From Oncomelania hupensis (Eukaryota; Mollusca; Gastropoda; Littorinimorpha; Pomatiopsidae): 64,000 bases of DNA. Position 1 is the stretch's first letter; every line of letters begins with the position of its first letter. Position numbers and translations under genes: made by a program. The stretch covers positions 42,981,339 to 43,045,338 of the forward strand of contig CM072519.1 of NCBI GenBank assembly GCA_036898135.1, written 5' to 3'. A model generated the notes under the pieces. The model saw only the letters and a list, made by a program, of their open reading frames with translations. It was not told the DNA's origin and did no database searches. Shown here in pieces: positions 43,263 through 56,325 of this stretch.

Positions 43263-46063
43263 GGTTCGTTGGAGACTTTACAAATCCATTCCGCAAGATC
43301 ATCAGATGATGAGCAAGGGGAGTGTGGCAGGTTGCACTTTCCGCAGAGGGTCCCAGACGACAGATTTCCGTTGTCAGACATCGACGTAGATTTATTGTCT
43401 AATTGTGAAGGAAATCAAACGACTCAAAGTGTTATGTGTGCTCGTACTTATCAATTTTCATCCAAACTCTTGCGACAACGAAAACCGCGTATGTTGCGTC
43501 ATTGTCACTTCCTATCGCGAAAACGTTCGGTAAAAACCTCGTATTTAAACATACGAGGTTTGTCCCTTAAAAGAATTCAGCCTTTTTACATTAAAAAAAC
43601 TGGTATATCGAGAAACGAGGTTTGGTCCGACAGTAGAGAGATACAAGGTTTGGTTTCATGGATTTGTATTAACTTTCTATTCGAGACGCAATTTTGAGCT
43701 TAGCACAGAACATGGGCAAGAGACCAAGGGTCACAACTATGAAGGAATCTCCAAACCGCCATTTTTGGACTTGCCAGGTTTTCGTCTGACAGCGACGATA
43801 TTATGCTTTAAAAATGTGACAACAGACAGAAAAATGACAACCAATAGTAACACTTTTTAGAAATAAAGGATGTTCAAAACTTAATCGTCACTTATATCGC
43901 TACATAATCGATAATTAGAAGAAGATAGATCGAAATTTTCATTGCTTTCAAGTTTATTGTATATGAGTTAGGCTTTTTCACAATGCGGACATAGAGTCAA
44001 AGATTGTCCACTGTGACGACTAACATTTTCAATGTTATTTTTATACCTATTTCTCCCAGCAAAAATAGGACCAATGATTTTAAATGTTTGTGTAATAATG
44101 TATGCAAATGCCTTTGCTGTTTTATGCTTAATATACATTGTTCAAGTGTTCACTTAAAAAATGTTTGATGTTTTTTGTTAAATGTGTGTCCACATGCTAT
44201 AAGCGACAACCATGATAATGTGCTTTTAACATGTTTTCTCTAAAAACATTGTCAAAAAAATCTTGAATTAATGTGGAAGACAACTAAAATAAAAATACTG
44301 ATTGATCTTGCAACTTATTTGTTCCCTGTGTTTTTCATACTGTGAAGTTCTAATTAAATAAACTATACTGCCTGTTGGTTGTTATTGAGGACAAACAAAA
44401 CTTTATGAAAATAAACTATTCTTTTTAATAAACATCAATCATCAGCAGTGTACCTTCATTTTCATTGCATTTAAACTTGTTTCCACCATTACTTTTCTAT
44501 TTAAGCACTTTTCTTTATTAAAATAATGATAATTGTATGTCCACCATAACACGCGACAGTTTTAGGGGTCGTCACTAAAATTGACTATTACTAAAAATTG
44601 TTTGGAGCAACTATCTCTTAAAGCACATTTTAAGAATGCAGAAACATTCCTTTTTCAAACATTAAAACCTGGGTTATTTTAAAACACTTAGAAAAACTGC
44701 TATTTTGTAACTTTTTTATGCCGACCTTTTGTCACGTGCTCAAATAAATATTTTTGATAACGATGATGATGATAATGATGTTGACGAAGCTGCTGCTGAT
44801 GATGTTGCAGATGATGATGATGACGACGACGACGAAACAAGTGAAATGAATATCCCACCAGGTTTAACAAAGAAAGCGAGCTAAAAAAAATCATCTCGTT
44901 ACCAACAAAACGAAACCAATTTGGAGTATGTTTTTAAATAACCAAATGTTTCTTTTTCAAACAAATCCAACCCCGATTTCCTTTTGACTGTGATGCGTGC
45001 TTGTACAATTGTGGGGCAAGTTTGTTAGTACAGTCCTTTGTTCCTGTTTATGTACCCTCCACTTCATTTGCGGGAACGAGTCGCAAGGGAGATAAGGATG
45101 TGACACCCGCTTCAGTAGTAAAACTTAGTTTCCCTGAAATATGTTTGCACACAGCGAGCGCACAGACACAGCAACCAGCATTCGCGCAAAAATATCCAGT
45201 CAACGTAAAATATACACAGTCAGTGTAAAATGTGTAGCCCAGTGCAAAACATTCAGTCAATGCCATTTAAAATGCTATGAGTTTTTGTTGAAAACGAAAG
45301 ACCGAACGCACCAACAAAAACAAAAACAAACAAAAACAAAAATCAAAAACAAAACAAAAAAAACCAAACATGCCGAATATCTTAAACGTTAAGACAAGTT
45401 GCACTATTCAGAGGCCCCATGACTTCCGCTCTCGAATTATAATAAGACCTATTGTATGCCGTTTCATTTTTGACCAAGCCACATAGTATGCTAATTCATT
45501 CCCTTCTTTTGCCACTGATAGCGAAAAACGATGACAATTATTTTTGCTAGAAGAAAAATAAATTTGTATCTCACGAGAACACAATGAGAACTGCTTACTT
45601 GTAGCTTTCGGTGATCCTCTTTCATGTCACAATCTGGTTCCGCGGCTATGTTACTTTGCACCATTAGAGTGTGAATTTTTAAGATTGCTTCTATGTCAGA
45701 TTTCCCTTGTAATTGAGAACAATAAATCACCTTGTATTTGTGTATTGTGTGGTCTTATTTCACAAGTGTCTATATCTCGTGCAACTTCGATCATAGAAAG
45801 GAAGCGCTGTCTTTGGTCTTTGGTAAGGAATCAGTGATTTAGTCACTCGTCTTAACCCCGATAACCCCTACCCGTCTTCTTACTTACACACGTTAACTCT
45901 GCAACAACAATGCCCAGGCCTGTTCGTCGTGATGGTTTCGATAGAAATTCAGGATGCAGACAACGCGAAGGGACAGTTATCTAATAAAATCCAGTGTCTA
46001 TTTTTTTTAAATGGCGAACGCAATGTATCTATTTAATCTTTCAGCCCGTCGGGCCGTTGTGTA
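43263..46063. other. Unidentified, mostly AT-rich sequence
   Basis: It contains a small perfect hairpin AAACCTCGTAT/ATACGAGGTTT (43534-43561) and a GAT/GAC-rich open segment at 44712-44884. 45925-46010 repeats, with divergence, as 46335-46430. No gene is assigned. The frame at 43218-43697 starts in LINE sequence and has no recognised motif. Confidence 0.4.
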
Positions 46064-46071
46064 GACACGAG

Positions 46072-46193
46072 CACAGGCGCTTGTATCTGGACACGCGAGC
46101 GCCTATGCCTGTGACACGTCTCCCTTTGGTTATCTATAATGGGAGACGCGTCACATGCATAGGAGCTCGCGTGTCCAGATACAAGCGCCTGTG
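46072..46193. mobile_element. 122-bp foldback MITE
   Basis: The 53-bp arms 46072-46124 and 46141-46193 are reverse complements with about three mismatches around a 16-bp spacer. The arms begin CACAGGCGCTTGTATC. GACACGAG is repeated on both sides (46064-46071, 46194-46201), an 8-bp target duplication as made by hAT transposases. It has no coding capacity. Confidence 0.88.
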
Positions 46194-46444
46194 GACACGA
46201 GGGCTGCTGTCGCGGAGAGCTTTCGCCATTTTCAGTCTGTCTGTTGCTGTCAGTAAGCGTGACCTGTCAAGCACAATCCACGTTTTGACATCCTCTGTCC
46301 CGTTATTTACTGGCCTTACCCTGCACCTGCTTCTGTTCCCGATGGCTTCAATGTAAATGCAGGATTCAGGCAAAGCGCATCTTTGGGACAGTTATCCAAA
46401 GAAATCCAGTGTCTACTTTTTATAGTGCAAAATAATGCATCAGT

Positions 46445-46772
46445 CCGACAGACCATCACACAAGCCATTGGACAACACGATGACTTGCTCACAGTGTTGA
46501 AAAAAGGGAAACTACGATGGAATGTGGACACATCACCAGAGCATCAGGCCTTGCAAAGACCATCTTGCACGACACAGTGCAAGGAGGCAGAAGAAGAGGG
46601 ATACAGAAAAGGTGGTGAGAGGACAACATTCGAGGATGGACTGGCTTGACACTGAGCGAAGCCATGAGGGGTGCTGAGGACAGAGAAAGATGGAGTACGC
46701 TGGTTAAACGATCATCGTGGTGCCCCAAAGACCTTCGAGTTATGGGATAGGACAGGATAGGATAGGATAGGG
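46445..46772 (+). mobile_element. RTE-like LINE, 3' end fragment
   Basis: It reads plus-strand from CAGTCCGACAGACCATCACA to CGAGTTATGGGATAGGACAGGATAGG, matching the minus-strand ends at 8206 and 56326. It ends in TAGGA pentamers. It encodes only the end of the ORF and the 3' end. Confidence 0.88.
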
Positions 46773-47281
46773 GTGAAGCTGAGGTTATTTACACACACAC
46801 ACATACAAACACACACACATACAAGCACAAACACACACCCACACACCCCTCCTTCCCCCCTCCCCCCCACAAAATTATAATAATATAACGGAGTGCAAAG
46901 TGTGTGTCACCGTTTCTTGATGTAAATACATTTTTTACAAATGGTTTTTCATTTAGTAATTATGTCACATCGATTCCTTTCTCATCACATCATTTCATAT
47001 TGTAATGTATCGCAGCTCGTTATAACGTATTGTACAATACAGTACAGCACATCTTTATTACATCAAAATGAAATACAACAGGCGCAGAATCACAGTTTAA
47101 ATCGTGAAATTGCCGAATTCGTGGAATCGGCATCCAAGTTACCGATTTTGTAAAATTGGCAATCGTTTGCCGAGAACGCGAATTCGGCAGGTTGTTTCCG
47201 AAATAGTGAAAAGACTTTTTAAAGTTGACAAATTCGTGAAATTGGCAACCGATTTCACGAAAACGGATATCGATTTCATGA
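46773..47281. other. CA/C-rich then unidentified AT-rich sequence
   Basis: A CA and C-run patch lies at 46790-46870. 47100-47280 has repeated ATTCG.GAAAT..GGCA motifs. No gene is recognised. Confidence 0.35.
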
Positions 47282-47283
47282 AA

Positions 47284-47735
<452 letters not shown>

Positions 47736-47880
47736 CAGGTCTATATAAAAGAATCCACAACTAACCACTTTCATCCGCATCGCGTCTCATGCACCTTGTA
47801 AAAAATTCGTATTCTATTGTATTCTAGTGTAGTGTAGAGTAGTATAGTGTGGTGTATTATGCTGCATTGCATAATATGGT

Positions 47881-48002
47881 TCTATCCTATCCTATCCTGT
47901 CCCGTAACCCGGAGGTCGTAGGGGCACCACAGATGATCGTTTAACCAGCATACTCCATCTTTCCCTGTCCTCAGCAGCCCTGATGGCTTCGCTCAGTGTC
48001 TA
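47881..48002 (-). mobile_element. RTE-like LINE, shortest 3' fragment
   Basis: The minus-strand family 3' terminus only: GACACTGAGCGAAGCC...ACGGGACAGGATAGGATAGG. About 120 bp, severely 5'-truncated. Confidence 0.85.
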
Positions 48003-49685
48003 ACCATATGGCATAATATGGTATTGTATGGTATTGTGATGTGCCGTAATGCAGTCAGTATACGGCGCGGGACGCTTAGACTAATGGCACAGCAAGACCG
48101 AAAGACAGAGGCCCGTCCCAAAAGACACCCAGGCAGACACTGCCAACCTTAACCTGGAAACCTCCTGGGAAACCAGTTACTCTTCCGTCTTCGCAAATCA
48201 GACGCTAAGCCTGTGTTTCTCTGTGTTTTTGTGTTTAACGCCAGTGCTATTTCGAGGAGTCTTCTCATTTGCCAAAGTAAATTTATAAAGATAGGAAAGG
48301 GGCGTGCGCTAATAATGTTAACAATATTGGTCTAACGTTACTGTTTTGAATGTTAAAGTTGAACATGTTAGTAAAGTTATTGTTATTTTTGTTTAAAAGA
48401 AATAAACAATAGTCATGTTTTTGTATCCTCCATACCCCAAAAGAGGCATTAATAACAATAAAACTGTCATAAAGCGGGGACAGGCAAATGAGAGAGTGAA
48501 TTTGTTAATAAACATGTATGCCTGTAAACAATGCGTGCTCAGCCCTATTTGAATTTAACTTCTCTCACTCTCGTCTCTCCCACTCTGTAGACAACACAAT
48601 TTTTTTAAGGATGCAGACTTCTATTAACCAAATTAAGTACACACTCACAACCTCAAATAAAAGAAGTTATATTCACGTAGATCGTTCATTATAATTGCAC
48701 AAAAGAACGACGACGGTGATTCCAGCTTGTCATTCCAATGGCAATAGTCATTAGAAGTAGTATATCGAGTACGGCCAACGGGAGAAAACTGAAAACATCA
48801 CTTACTTAATCTGTCCTTACTGTCACCTTCGTCACATATAGCACCTCGCTCAGGCGCCCAGCATTCCAGCACCTCCACTGGAACTACTTCACTTGGAGCT
48901 TCTCATCTCTACAATGCAGTGTCCTCGCCCAGGCTAGGGTACACTCATCAAAGATCGTCCAGCCCCGCTGCGTCGATCTTGTACCATCTCCATCTGTGGA
49001 GTTTCGAACTCTCACGAATTCCTTTTACAGAGAGAAACACCATTATGTCCACTAAAAATTCTTTGTCTCTCTTGGCACATACTAACTTATCTCTCTCTTT
49101 CTCTGTTGGCCATTTATTTGGATCTATTATTACTTGTTCTTCGGACCCTATCACCTTTCATCCTTCTTACAATATCCACAGCCACACACATCTATCCTAC
49201 TACTAACAATAGTTCACACGTGCCATTTCCTTATAATACTAACAATACTAACATATCAACAACGTCTAGGCCTAAATAGCATTCCGTCAATAACCATCTT
49301 TTAGATCTAATACCTAAGTAAACGCACACCAACAATACTTGCATAAAGAATAATAAATGAAATAATTTCACAATAGCAAAATGTAATATTTTACTATGAT
49401 AATAGCTAGCAATAATATAAATGTATTTATTTACCTTAGAGCCCCGTCGCTCTGAAGGAGAACTTCAGCCTAAAAAACCAGCACGGCAGTTTTTCATCCA
49501 AAATGGCAGAGTTCACTAAGTTCACCAAGCTAGAGTTATTTCCCTTACTATATAAGCATAACCGTCAAATCAACCAATCACAACTTCAATTTTTTTAAGT
49601 ACAGATACACCCAACCACGTACGCCTGTACTCCTATCTGCTCTCTAGCCTACTGACTATATGACAAAAACCTAGAATCTTGAAGT

Positions 49686-49687
<2 letters not shown>
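48003..49687. other. Unidentified AT-rich sequence
   Basis: No recognised gene or repeat. A 95-residue frame at 48919-49206 has ordinary composition but no motif. Confidence 0.35.
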
Positions 49688-49736
<49 letters not shown>

Positions 49737-49737
49737 G

Positions 49738-49782
<45 letters not shown>
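49688..49782. repeat. (ACT)n microsatellite
   Basis: 95 bp of ACT with one GCT, lying at the 3' end of the minus-strand CR1/L2-like element. Confidence 0.95.
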
Positions 49783-49906
49783 AAAATAATAAATTGCATT
49801 TATAAAACGCATGTTTCATTAGAATAACAAGTCAATGCGCTTACACACATCATTCGTACGCTTCATCAAAACATTCGCACTACATCATGTACAGCATAGT
49901 ACTAAT

Positions 49907-50401
49907 TCAGAAAGTATTATTATTGTTCTTACTATTTGCACAGAAAACGCCTTGCGGAACAAGTGCGTTTTTAAGCAGCTCTTTAAGGAAACGAGGTCTG
50001 TACAATGTCTTAAACCGGCAGGCAGCATTCCAAACCTTGGGTGCTTGAAAACTAAAAGACCGCTCGCCAATTGTTTTAAGCCGACGTTTGGGAGTTTTCA
50101 AAAGTTTGTCATCTGATGAGCGCAAAGAATGAGTTGTAGCGTAGGTAGTGAGTACCTCAGACAGATATGGTGGAAGTGACTGGTCGAAGTGATGGAAAGC
50201 TAGGACAGCAATTTTGTATTCAATGCGGAACTTGACAGGGAGCCAGTGGAGCTGCAATAAGAGAGGCGTGACATGATCACGCTTCCGTTTGTTTAAGCAC
50301 AAGCCGAGCAGCACAGTTCTGTACACGATCACGCTTCCGTTTTTTAAGCACAAGCCGAGCAGCACGGTTCTGTACACGCTACAGTCGGCTAACTTCATCA
50401 A
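49907..50401 (-). pseudogene. CR1/L2-like RT C-terminal region with duplicated segment
   Basis: After two copies of YRTVLLGLCL (a tandem duplication, about 50275-50382), the frame gives LQLHWLPVKFRIEYKIAVLA, PPYLSEVLTTYATTHSLRSS, GERSFSFQAPKVWNA and FLKELLKNAL. These are the conserved C-terminal blocks of CR1/L2-like ORF2. The duplication plus frame change shows it is dead. Confidence 0.88.
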
Positions 50402-50852
50402 TGGGGAGACCAGCTAGAACTGAATTACAATAATCAAGTCTGGATGTCACAAAAGCGCTGACCAACTGTGTGCATGCATCCCTCGAAAGAAACTGCCTCA
50501 AGGACGCAATGGGCCGAAGCTCAAAAAAGGTCAAACGACAGATGGTAGGCCTACTGATCTGGTCATGCATGGACAAAGAACTATCAAGCTTGACACCCAA
50601 ATAACGAACAATATTACTAAATGGGATGGTGCTGCCGCCGATGTTTGTAGAATCGCTGCCGACCAGCTTAAGATGGGAAGATTCGCCTACAGGCATCACT
50701 TCGGTCTTGTCAGGGTTAAGCATCAACCTGTTGCTATTCATCCAACCCTGAACACTGTCAATACATGTTTCTACTTCAGACACAACAGAAGGGAAGTAAT
50801 CAGCCTGACCACTCTTTGACAGTTCTTTGTCATCTGCGTATTTGTGGAACAC
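50379..50852 (-). pseudogene. CR1/L2-like reverse transcriptase, catalytic end
   Basis: 157 residues beginning FHKYADDKEL, the RT catalytic motif C (FxYADD). They continue through WMNSNRLMLNPDKTEVM and FSNIVRYLGVKLDSSLSMHD to FVTSRLDYCNSVLAGLP, typical of the CR1/L2/Rex-type LINE RT. Fingers and most of the palm are absent. The frame breaks at 50379 where a 57-bp tandem duplication begins. Confidence 0.9.
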
Positions 50853-50864
50853 GCAGTTTCAGGC

Positions 50865-51888
50865 TGTGATTACATTAGACAGTGGTTGGGAGTACAACAA
50901 AAACAAAAGAAAAAAGTACAATAACGATTTCAAAACCCGTCTTTTCTTATTGGTTCAAACAATGGCAATTGTGCCGACACGCGTCAAATTACACTTTGAT
51001 GGTAAGACTATAAAATACAACCATCATGTACACCGCTGTGTCAAACGCTGCACGATATTATGGTCTCTGGAATGCGCACGCGTTTGCTATATCTCGCCTC
51101 CCATACTCTGGCACGGTCCTGCTGCCCGCAGCGCTTCTGTCTAAACTCTCACTGTCCATTATCGTACCCTATTTTGAGGGTCATGGAACAACGTTCCGGA
51201 TACGGGTATTATGCGTATTTATCTCAGACTCTCACCTGTACAAAGAATATAACCGGGTTCTTAAACGGGCTGATGAGGCGACAAGGAGGTGGAGTTATAG
51301 GTTGTGTGGGTTGGTGGGAATTGGAATGCAGTATAAAAGAGTGCTTGGAAAAAAAGTTGAATCATGAATTTTTGAAAAGTGGTGCTCCCAGGTGCGGATT
51401 CAAAACTGCTGTCTCTGCACGCTAGGTGCGGGTCTTATCTGTTCCAATCCCTTACTAACAGTCTGAACTCTGACACGTCACCACCACAACTCCTGGTTAG
51501 GTGAATTAGTAAAAGTCCCCAGACAGTGGTTAAACTTTCAATAACATCATCAACAACAACTGCTTAAATTGCAGAAGTGCGTGTGACAACAAGAATAACA
51601 TAGACCTATATATAGTCCTTCAAAGGTCATTAGGCCCAAATAACATAAAACCTAAATCTTTTTATTATTATTTTTTTTGGGGGTACTGCCATGCACGGAC
51701 TGAGACAATGAAACTTCTGGGACGAAACCCAGAAAAATCCGTCACTTACAACCAGTGTTACTGGAACAGCTGGTATTGTCTAGGGCAATTGCTTAGGTCT
51801 TCTTTATACACTGTACATCATCAGGCCCCAGAACATGTCATTTTGACCATACAATACCATACAGTTTGTGGCAATAGCTTATAGGATG
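50865..51888. other. Unidentified unique sequence
   Basis: Several overlapping frames (50827-51425) are open on the plus strand but lack motifs and overlap one another. None is supported as a gene. Confidence 0.35.
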
Positions 51889-51889
51889 A

Positions 51890-51939
<50 letters not shown>

Positions 51940-51962
51940 TGATGATGATGATGATGGTGATG

Positions 51963-52038
<76 letters not shown>

Positions 52039-52070
52039 TGATGATTATGACGATGATGATGATGATGATG

Positions 52071-52140
<70 letters not shown>

Positions 52141-52145
52141 GGATG

Positions 52146-52219
<74 letters not shown>
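51890..52219. repeat. Compound (AAT)n/(GAT)n microsatellite
   Basis: About 330 bp alternating between blocks of AAT and GAT (three of each kind or more). Frames give poly-Ile/Met or poly-Tyr/His. Confidence 0.97.
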
Positions 52220-52220
<1 letters not shown>

Positions 52221-52221
52221 G

Positions 52222-53149
52222 AGTCTATTTGAAAATAAGTCTGACCGTAACAAGGAAACTAGTCAACATGAAAAATACCAGGACCCGCTTGTACTTTCAT
52301 CTGAGGGCAGTCTGGCACCTAGACTCCAGAATATGGCAGTCTGACTCATAAATGATACCTAAAAAAAATACCAGGAAGTTGTACAAGCAAAGCCAGACAC
52401 GTCTGCAAAATATTGTACCAAAAGCTACAAGTTTAAAGGTCTACTTCCACACCAAACGATATTTTAATCACGCGTAGAGGTGCTGAAAATAAGAACATAT
52501 GCAACAGTTTGTTTATTTAAATCATCTTAATTTCTTCGAAAATACACACCTGGTACACACCTGGATTTTTTTTTAACAAGAGAGAGAAGGGAAAGGTTAC
52601 GGAAGTGACCCTGTGAACTTTATAACTAATGCACGTCCGTCTGATTGGTGAAATGTTTGTTAAAAATACTGTCAAATAGTAGGCTCTAAGCGAAAATTCA
52701 GAAACAGAGTGTAGTATTTTTGGTGGTAGTCGACCATTAATAACAATAACAATGAAGCAACTTATGACGTACAAATAATTTTGACGCACAGAAAATTACT
52801 TTTTCCAGGTTTGCACTCCGAATCGTCAGCTGCAGCTGGGATGAAACCAAAGGTGAACCTCCTTACAATCTCATTTTACAGCTGTGTAGCACAGTTTTCT
52901 TGTGCAAAGATTCAACAGGAAAGAAGGTATGAGCCTGTTGCAGTTTTGGAACTTTTGAACTTTGTCCTTTTTTTGTGAAAACATAATAAAACATTATACA
53001 TATAACATACACAATGTACATTCGTGTTGAACTCTGTATGTGTGTGTGTGTGTGCGTGTTCATATTATCTAATGAAATTTTGTATGTTTTGTTTACCATG
53101 TTTATATTGTTATTGCTCAGCCATTTTAGTTCTTAGAAGTGTCTTATGT
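52222..53149. other. Unidentified unique sequence
   Basis: A short GT run lies at 53036-53060. No gene is recognised. Confidence 0.35.
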
Positions 53150-53219
53150 GAATGTAAAGCGCTCTGAGTTATCATTAGAAAGGGCGCTATATAAATGTTA
53201 ATTATTATTATTATTATTA
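53150..53219 (+). mobile_element. LINE/SINE 3' tail GCGCTCTGAG..GGGCGCTATATAAATG-(TTA)n
   Basis: AATGTAAAGCGCTCTGAG, then AAGGGCGCTATATAAATG and a TTA tail, parallel to 60850-60970. Any upstream element body is not recognisable. Confidence 0.7.
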
Positions 53220-55250
53220 TAAACAAAAGGGAGGGATATAGGAGGAAGGGGTGGGTCAGTTTTGCCATAAAAAAGAGTTAAGTGGGTGGGGGATATACAT
53301 AAACATACATGCAAACTCGAACGGCAAACATGTAGTTATTTATCATACCACAACAGGCAATCACAATAAAGGAAAAAACAACAACAACAGCAAAACATAT
53401 ACACAAAAAAAAACAAAAAAAAAACCAACACATACTTCAGAGTTTGGTCAAAAAATATTAAACAATAACAATGGCAATAAATATTATATACAATGTGACC
53501 GCAATAACTGAAATGTACATTTACGGTAGAGTATTTGTCGTGATACAAGCGCCTATGTTATATGCGATTGTGGTACAAGTCAATATACATCGATACAAAA
53601 AAATAGATGGAATTATAATTATTAACAGATAATAATATAAATACTATTATAATTAATAACAGATAATAATATAAATACTATAGATTAAAAAATAAGGTTT
53701 ATTTATACTGAGAGATGGCTAAGCTTATTATTAACAACAACAACACAAGGCACAATTACTGATAGAAAAACAAAATCATTGTTTGACAAAACTGCGCTGA
53801 TAAATTTACTTAGTTGATTACTTTGATCTTACTCCTATGATTCATAATTTGATGCATCTTGATTACGTTTGGGTGATTAAGGAAATATTTTGAGAAAAGT
53901 GATGCTCTTTCAGTGATGTTGCTAGAAATTTTCAGCATAGGCCATTTGGTCGATTCAGTCAAAAACCTTTAGGACATTTTGAAAAATTTTAGGCCGTCAT
54001 TTTGACTTCTTATCAACACCAAATGAGAGGCCACTGATAAGTTTCGGTTTCTTTTTCGGCGTTCGGCAGCATTTCGAAAACGAAAAGTTTTATTGCCGGA
54101 AGCACGCCGTTCGCAACAAGGGACGTTACTCTAACTCTCTCTGCTGATGCATGTGTCGTCTGCTTGGCGCTTCCGATACGCGATGTTCGACAATAACTCA
54201 TAACACCTTTATTTATCCGATAAGAAATTACTATGGCCAGAAGCAATAACAACGAAACAGACATGAGACAAACAAACGAAAAAATGAATAAAGGGTGGCC
54301 GTATTGAGCCGTAAAACCTTAAGACAGCGGGCCGATCGGAACATGACTTTTTCGGACATTTTGGACTTTTATCGGTGAATGGCCGATTTGGCGACGAAAA
54401 CGACATCACTGCTCTTTTATTTTTAAGACTGTGTAAGTGCATGTAAAGAGATAATGGAAGTCATTCCCACCTTTACATAAATTACATAAACTTTCATCTC
54501 TCGGGAAGTCTAAGTATCTCGGTGCTTGTACTGGAAATTTATTGTTATTAAGGTTATTAATGTAATTAATTTTTTCCTCATCAGTGGCGATAACTGGATC
54601 AACTAATCCTCATAACAGAAGTTATCTTTGTAGATGGTACAAACATTAACAGAACTTTCATTTAAGATCTGGTGCCAGGACTGTAAAAACTGGTATGTTA
54701 ATCGCTGTTTAACAGTTTGTTTAAATTTATTTATAGAATAGGTGCGAACATTTGTCAAAATAAAAGAGACATCGCCAACGGGTACTAGGCCAAATGTGAC
54801 GTTCACGACGTTTGATTTTCGGACCTTAGTCAAATGAAGCGTCGAGGTCGGAAACTCAGCAGATTTTTGCTGCTTAGGCGTGAAGTTAGTTCATAGAATG
54901 ATCTAAAAAGCATCTGATCACCCGCTTTCGTCCTTTGAGATCCTTGTGACGTCACATCCTTTGCTAACTGCTTTTGAAAGCCCAGGTAAAAATGCCCATT
55001 TGGAGCTCAATAACTCGGTAACATAACGGATTTGAACCGTCAAATTTGGCATGTCTTATTTTCTCCAGCGTCTTTACCGATTCCAAAAAAAAAAAGCCCG
55101 ATGCGGAAGTAGACCTTTAAAATCACTAGATTCAGCTAAGGACCGTAAATAATTGAACAAACCCCAGACAATATGTTTCTGACGAATGACCTTATAACAA
55201 GAAGAAGGAAAAAGAAAGAAGAAGAAGAAGATACGGAGGATGAAAAAAAC
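53220..55250. other. Unidentified AT-rich sequence
   Basis: A TAATAACAGATAATAATATAAATACTA segment is duplicated at 53611-53680. GATACAAGCGCCTATG at 53541 resembles the arm of the foldback MITE at 46072. Otherwise nothing is recognised. Confidence 0.4.
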
Positions 55251-55264
55251 AAGAGAGAGAGAGA

Positions 55265-55329
<65 letters not shown>
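55251..55329. repeat. (GA)n microsatellite
   Basis: About 79 bp of GA with one GG interruption. Confidence 0.96.
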
Positions 55330-55331
<2 letters not shown>

Positions 55332-55392
55332 TGGTCAGTTGTGTCCAATTGGGTTTTGGAACATTGGAGTTTAACGTTTACAACCACCATTG

Positions 55393-55456
55393 ATTGATTG
55401 ATTGATTTATTGTTGCTTTAGGTCCAGCGGACTCTTCCGAGCCAAATCAGGACCGG
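55393..55456 (-). mobile_element. AATC-tailed retroelement 3' fragment, copy 2, with target duplication
   Basis: A 64-bp insert, on the minus strand CCGGTCCTGATTTGGCTCGG...CCTAAAGCAACAATAAATCA, with an AATC-type tail. The flanks carry the 13-bp direct repeat ACAACCACCATTG (55380-55392 and 55457-55469). This is a very short target-primed insertion. Confidence 0.85.
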
Positions 55457-55469
55457 ACAACCACCATTG

Positions 55470-56325
55470 GCGACGAGGAAGATGAGGATAACCATCCCAT
55501 GGCCCATGGAAGACGGGAGAGGGATGTAAATTAACGCTGAACCACCACATCAATCATACTACCAAATTAAATACGGACAGTGAAAATTTGCCACTTTTAT
55601 CGTGGATTCGAACCTAATTCATCGGTGTGCCAGGCGAACGCTCTCAAGTGGTGAGAAACATCACTGGCATAAAGAAAGAAGTGAAGAGTACAGAGCACTG
55701 CGGCATTTCAGGAAATAACTGCCAATCAAATAGAGGGTGGAAGTAGAGCAGGGGGAAGGTGGCAGAAGGGGGAAGGAGGAAGGGGCTGGGGCAAATAGAT
55801 AAAGGCTACACGATAGACCTGGGACAGGAGAGCAGTAAGGACCTATGGACCGACCTTTGTTACAACTTTTCGAAGGCTGGGAAAAGTTGTTTTAACTCGT
55901 TACACAAGAAAAAGCGCCTCAATGCAATTTTCCGTTTAAATAGCGTTGTGCAATGCCCGGTGAAACAACAGTGTTTTCACATCAGGAAGAACACGCTTAC
56001 AGAACCATGTGTCCAGCCTGGGAGGTACAATATTTAGATTGGCATGGGACTGGCCTTTTAACGAGAAGATATGTGAATTACCCTGTCATAAAACTCCGGG
56101 CTGGTAGAGCCGAGAATTAAAGAAAGAGCTTACATGTAGCATTGAAGAGAAGCGTATCTACTTCACGATACAAGAAATGCGATGCAAGAACAATTTCATC
56201 TCTCTCGGTAAAATAAAGACGTTATTTGCAGGCAGTTAAACAAAAGCATGCATCAATAAAACGCGTAAGACGTTTGCTGTGCATGTAAACAGTAAACGTA
56301 ACGCTCACACTTTACATTTTTACTA
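55470..56325. other. Unidentified unique sequence
   Basis: No gene or repeat recognised. Confidence 0.35.

Larger units (their letters stand above)
49783..50862 (-). mobile_element. CR1/L2-like LINE, 5'-truncated
   Basis: The minus-strand RT fragment (below) is followed by a 3' region reading GTGTAAGCGCATTGACTTGT...GCGTTTTATAAATGCAATTTA and then a microsatellite. This is the same tail organisation as at 60850-60970. It is truncated just upstream of the YADD motif. Confidence 0.88.

Noticed and set aside
43218..43697. 159-residue frame as a host gene
   Set aside because: It starts inside LINE 5' sequence, has no recognised domain, and crosses a palindromic AT-rich region.
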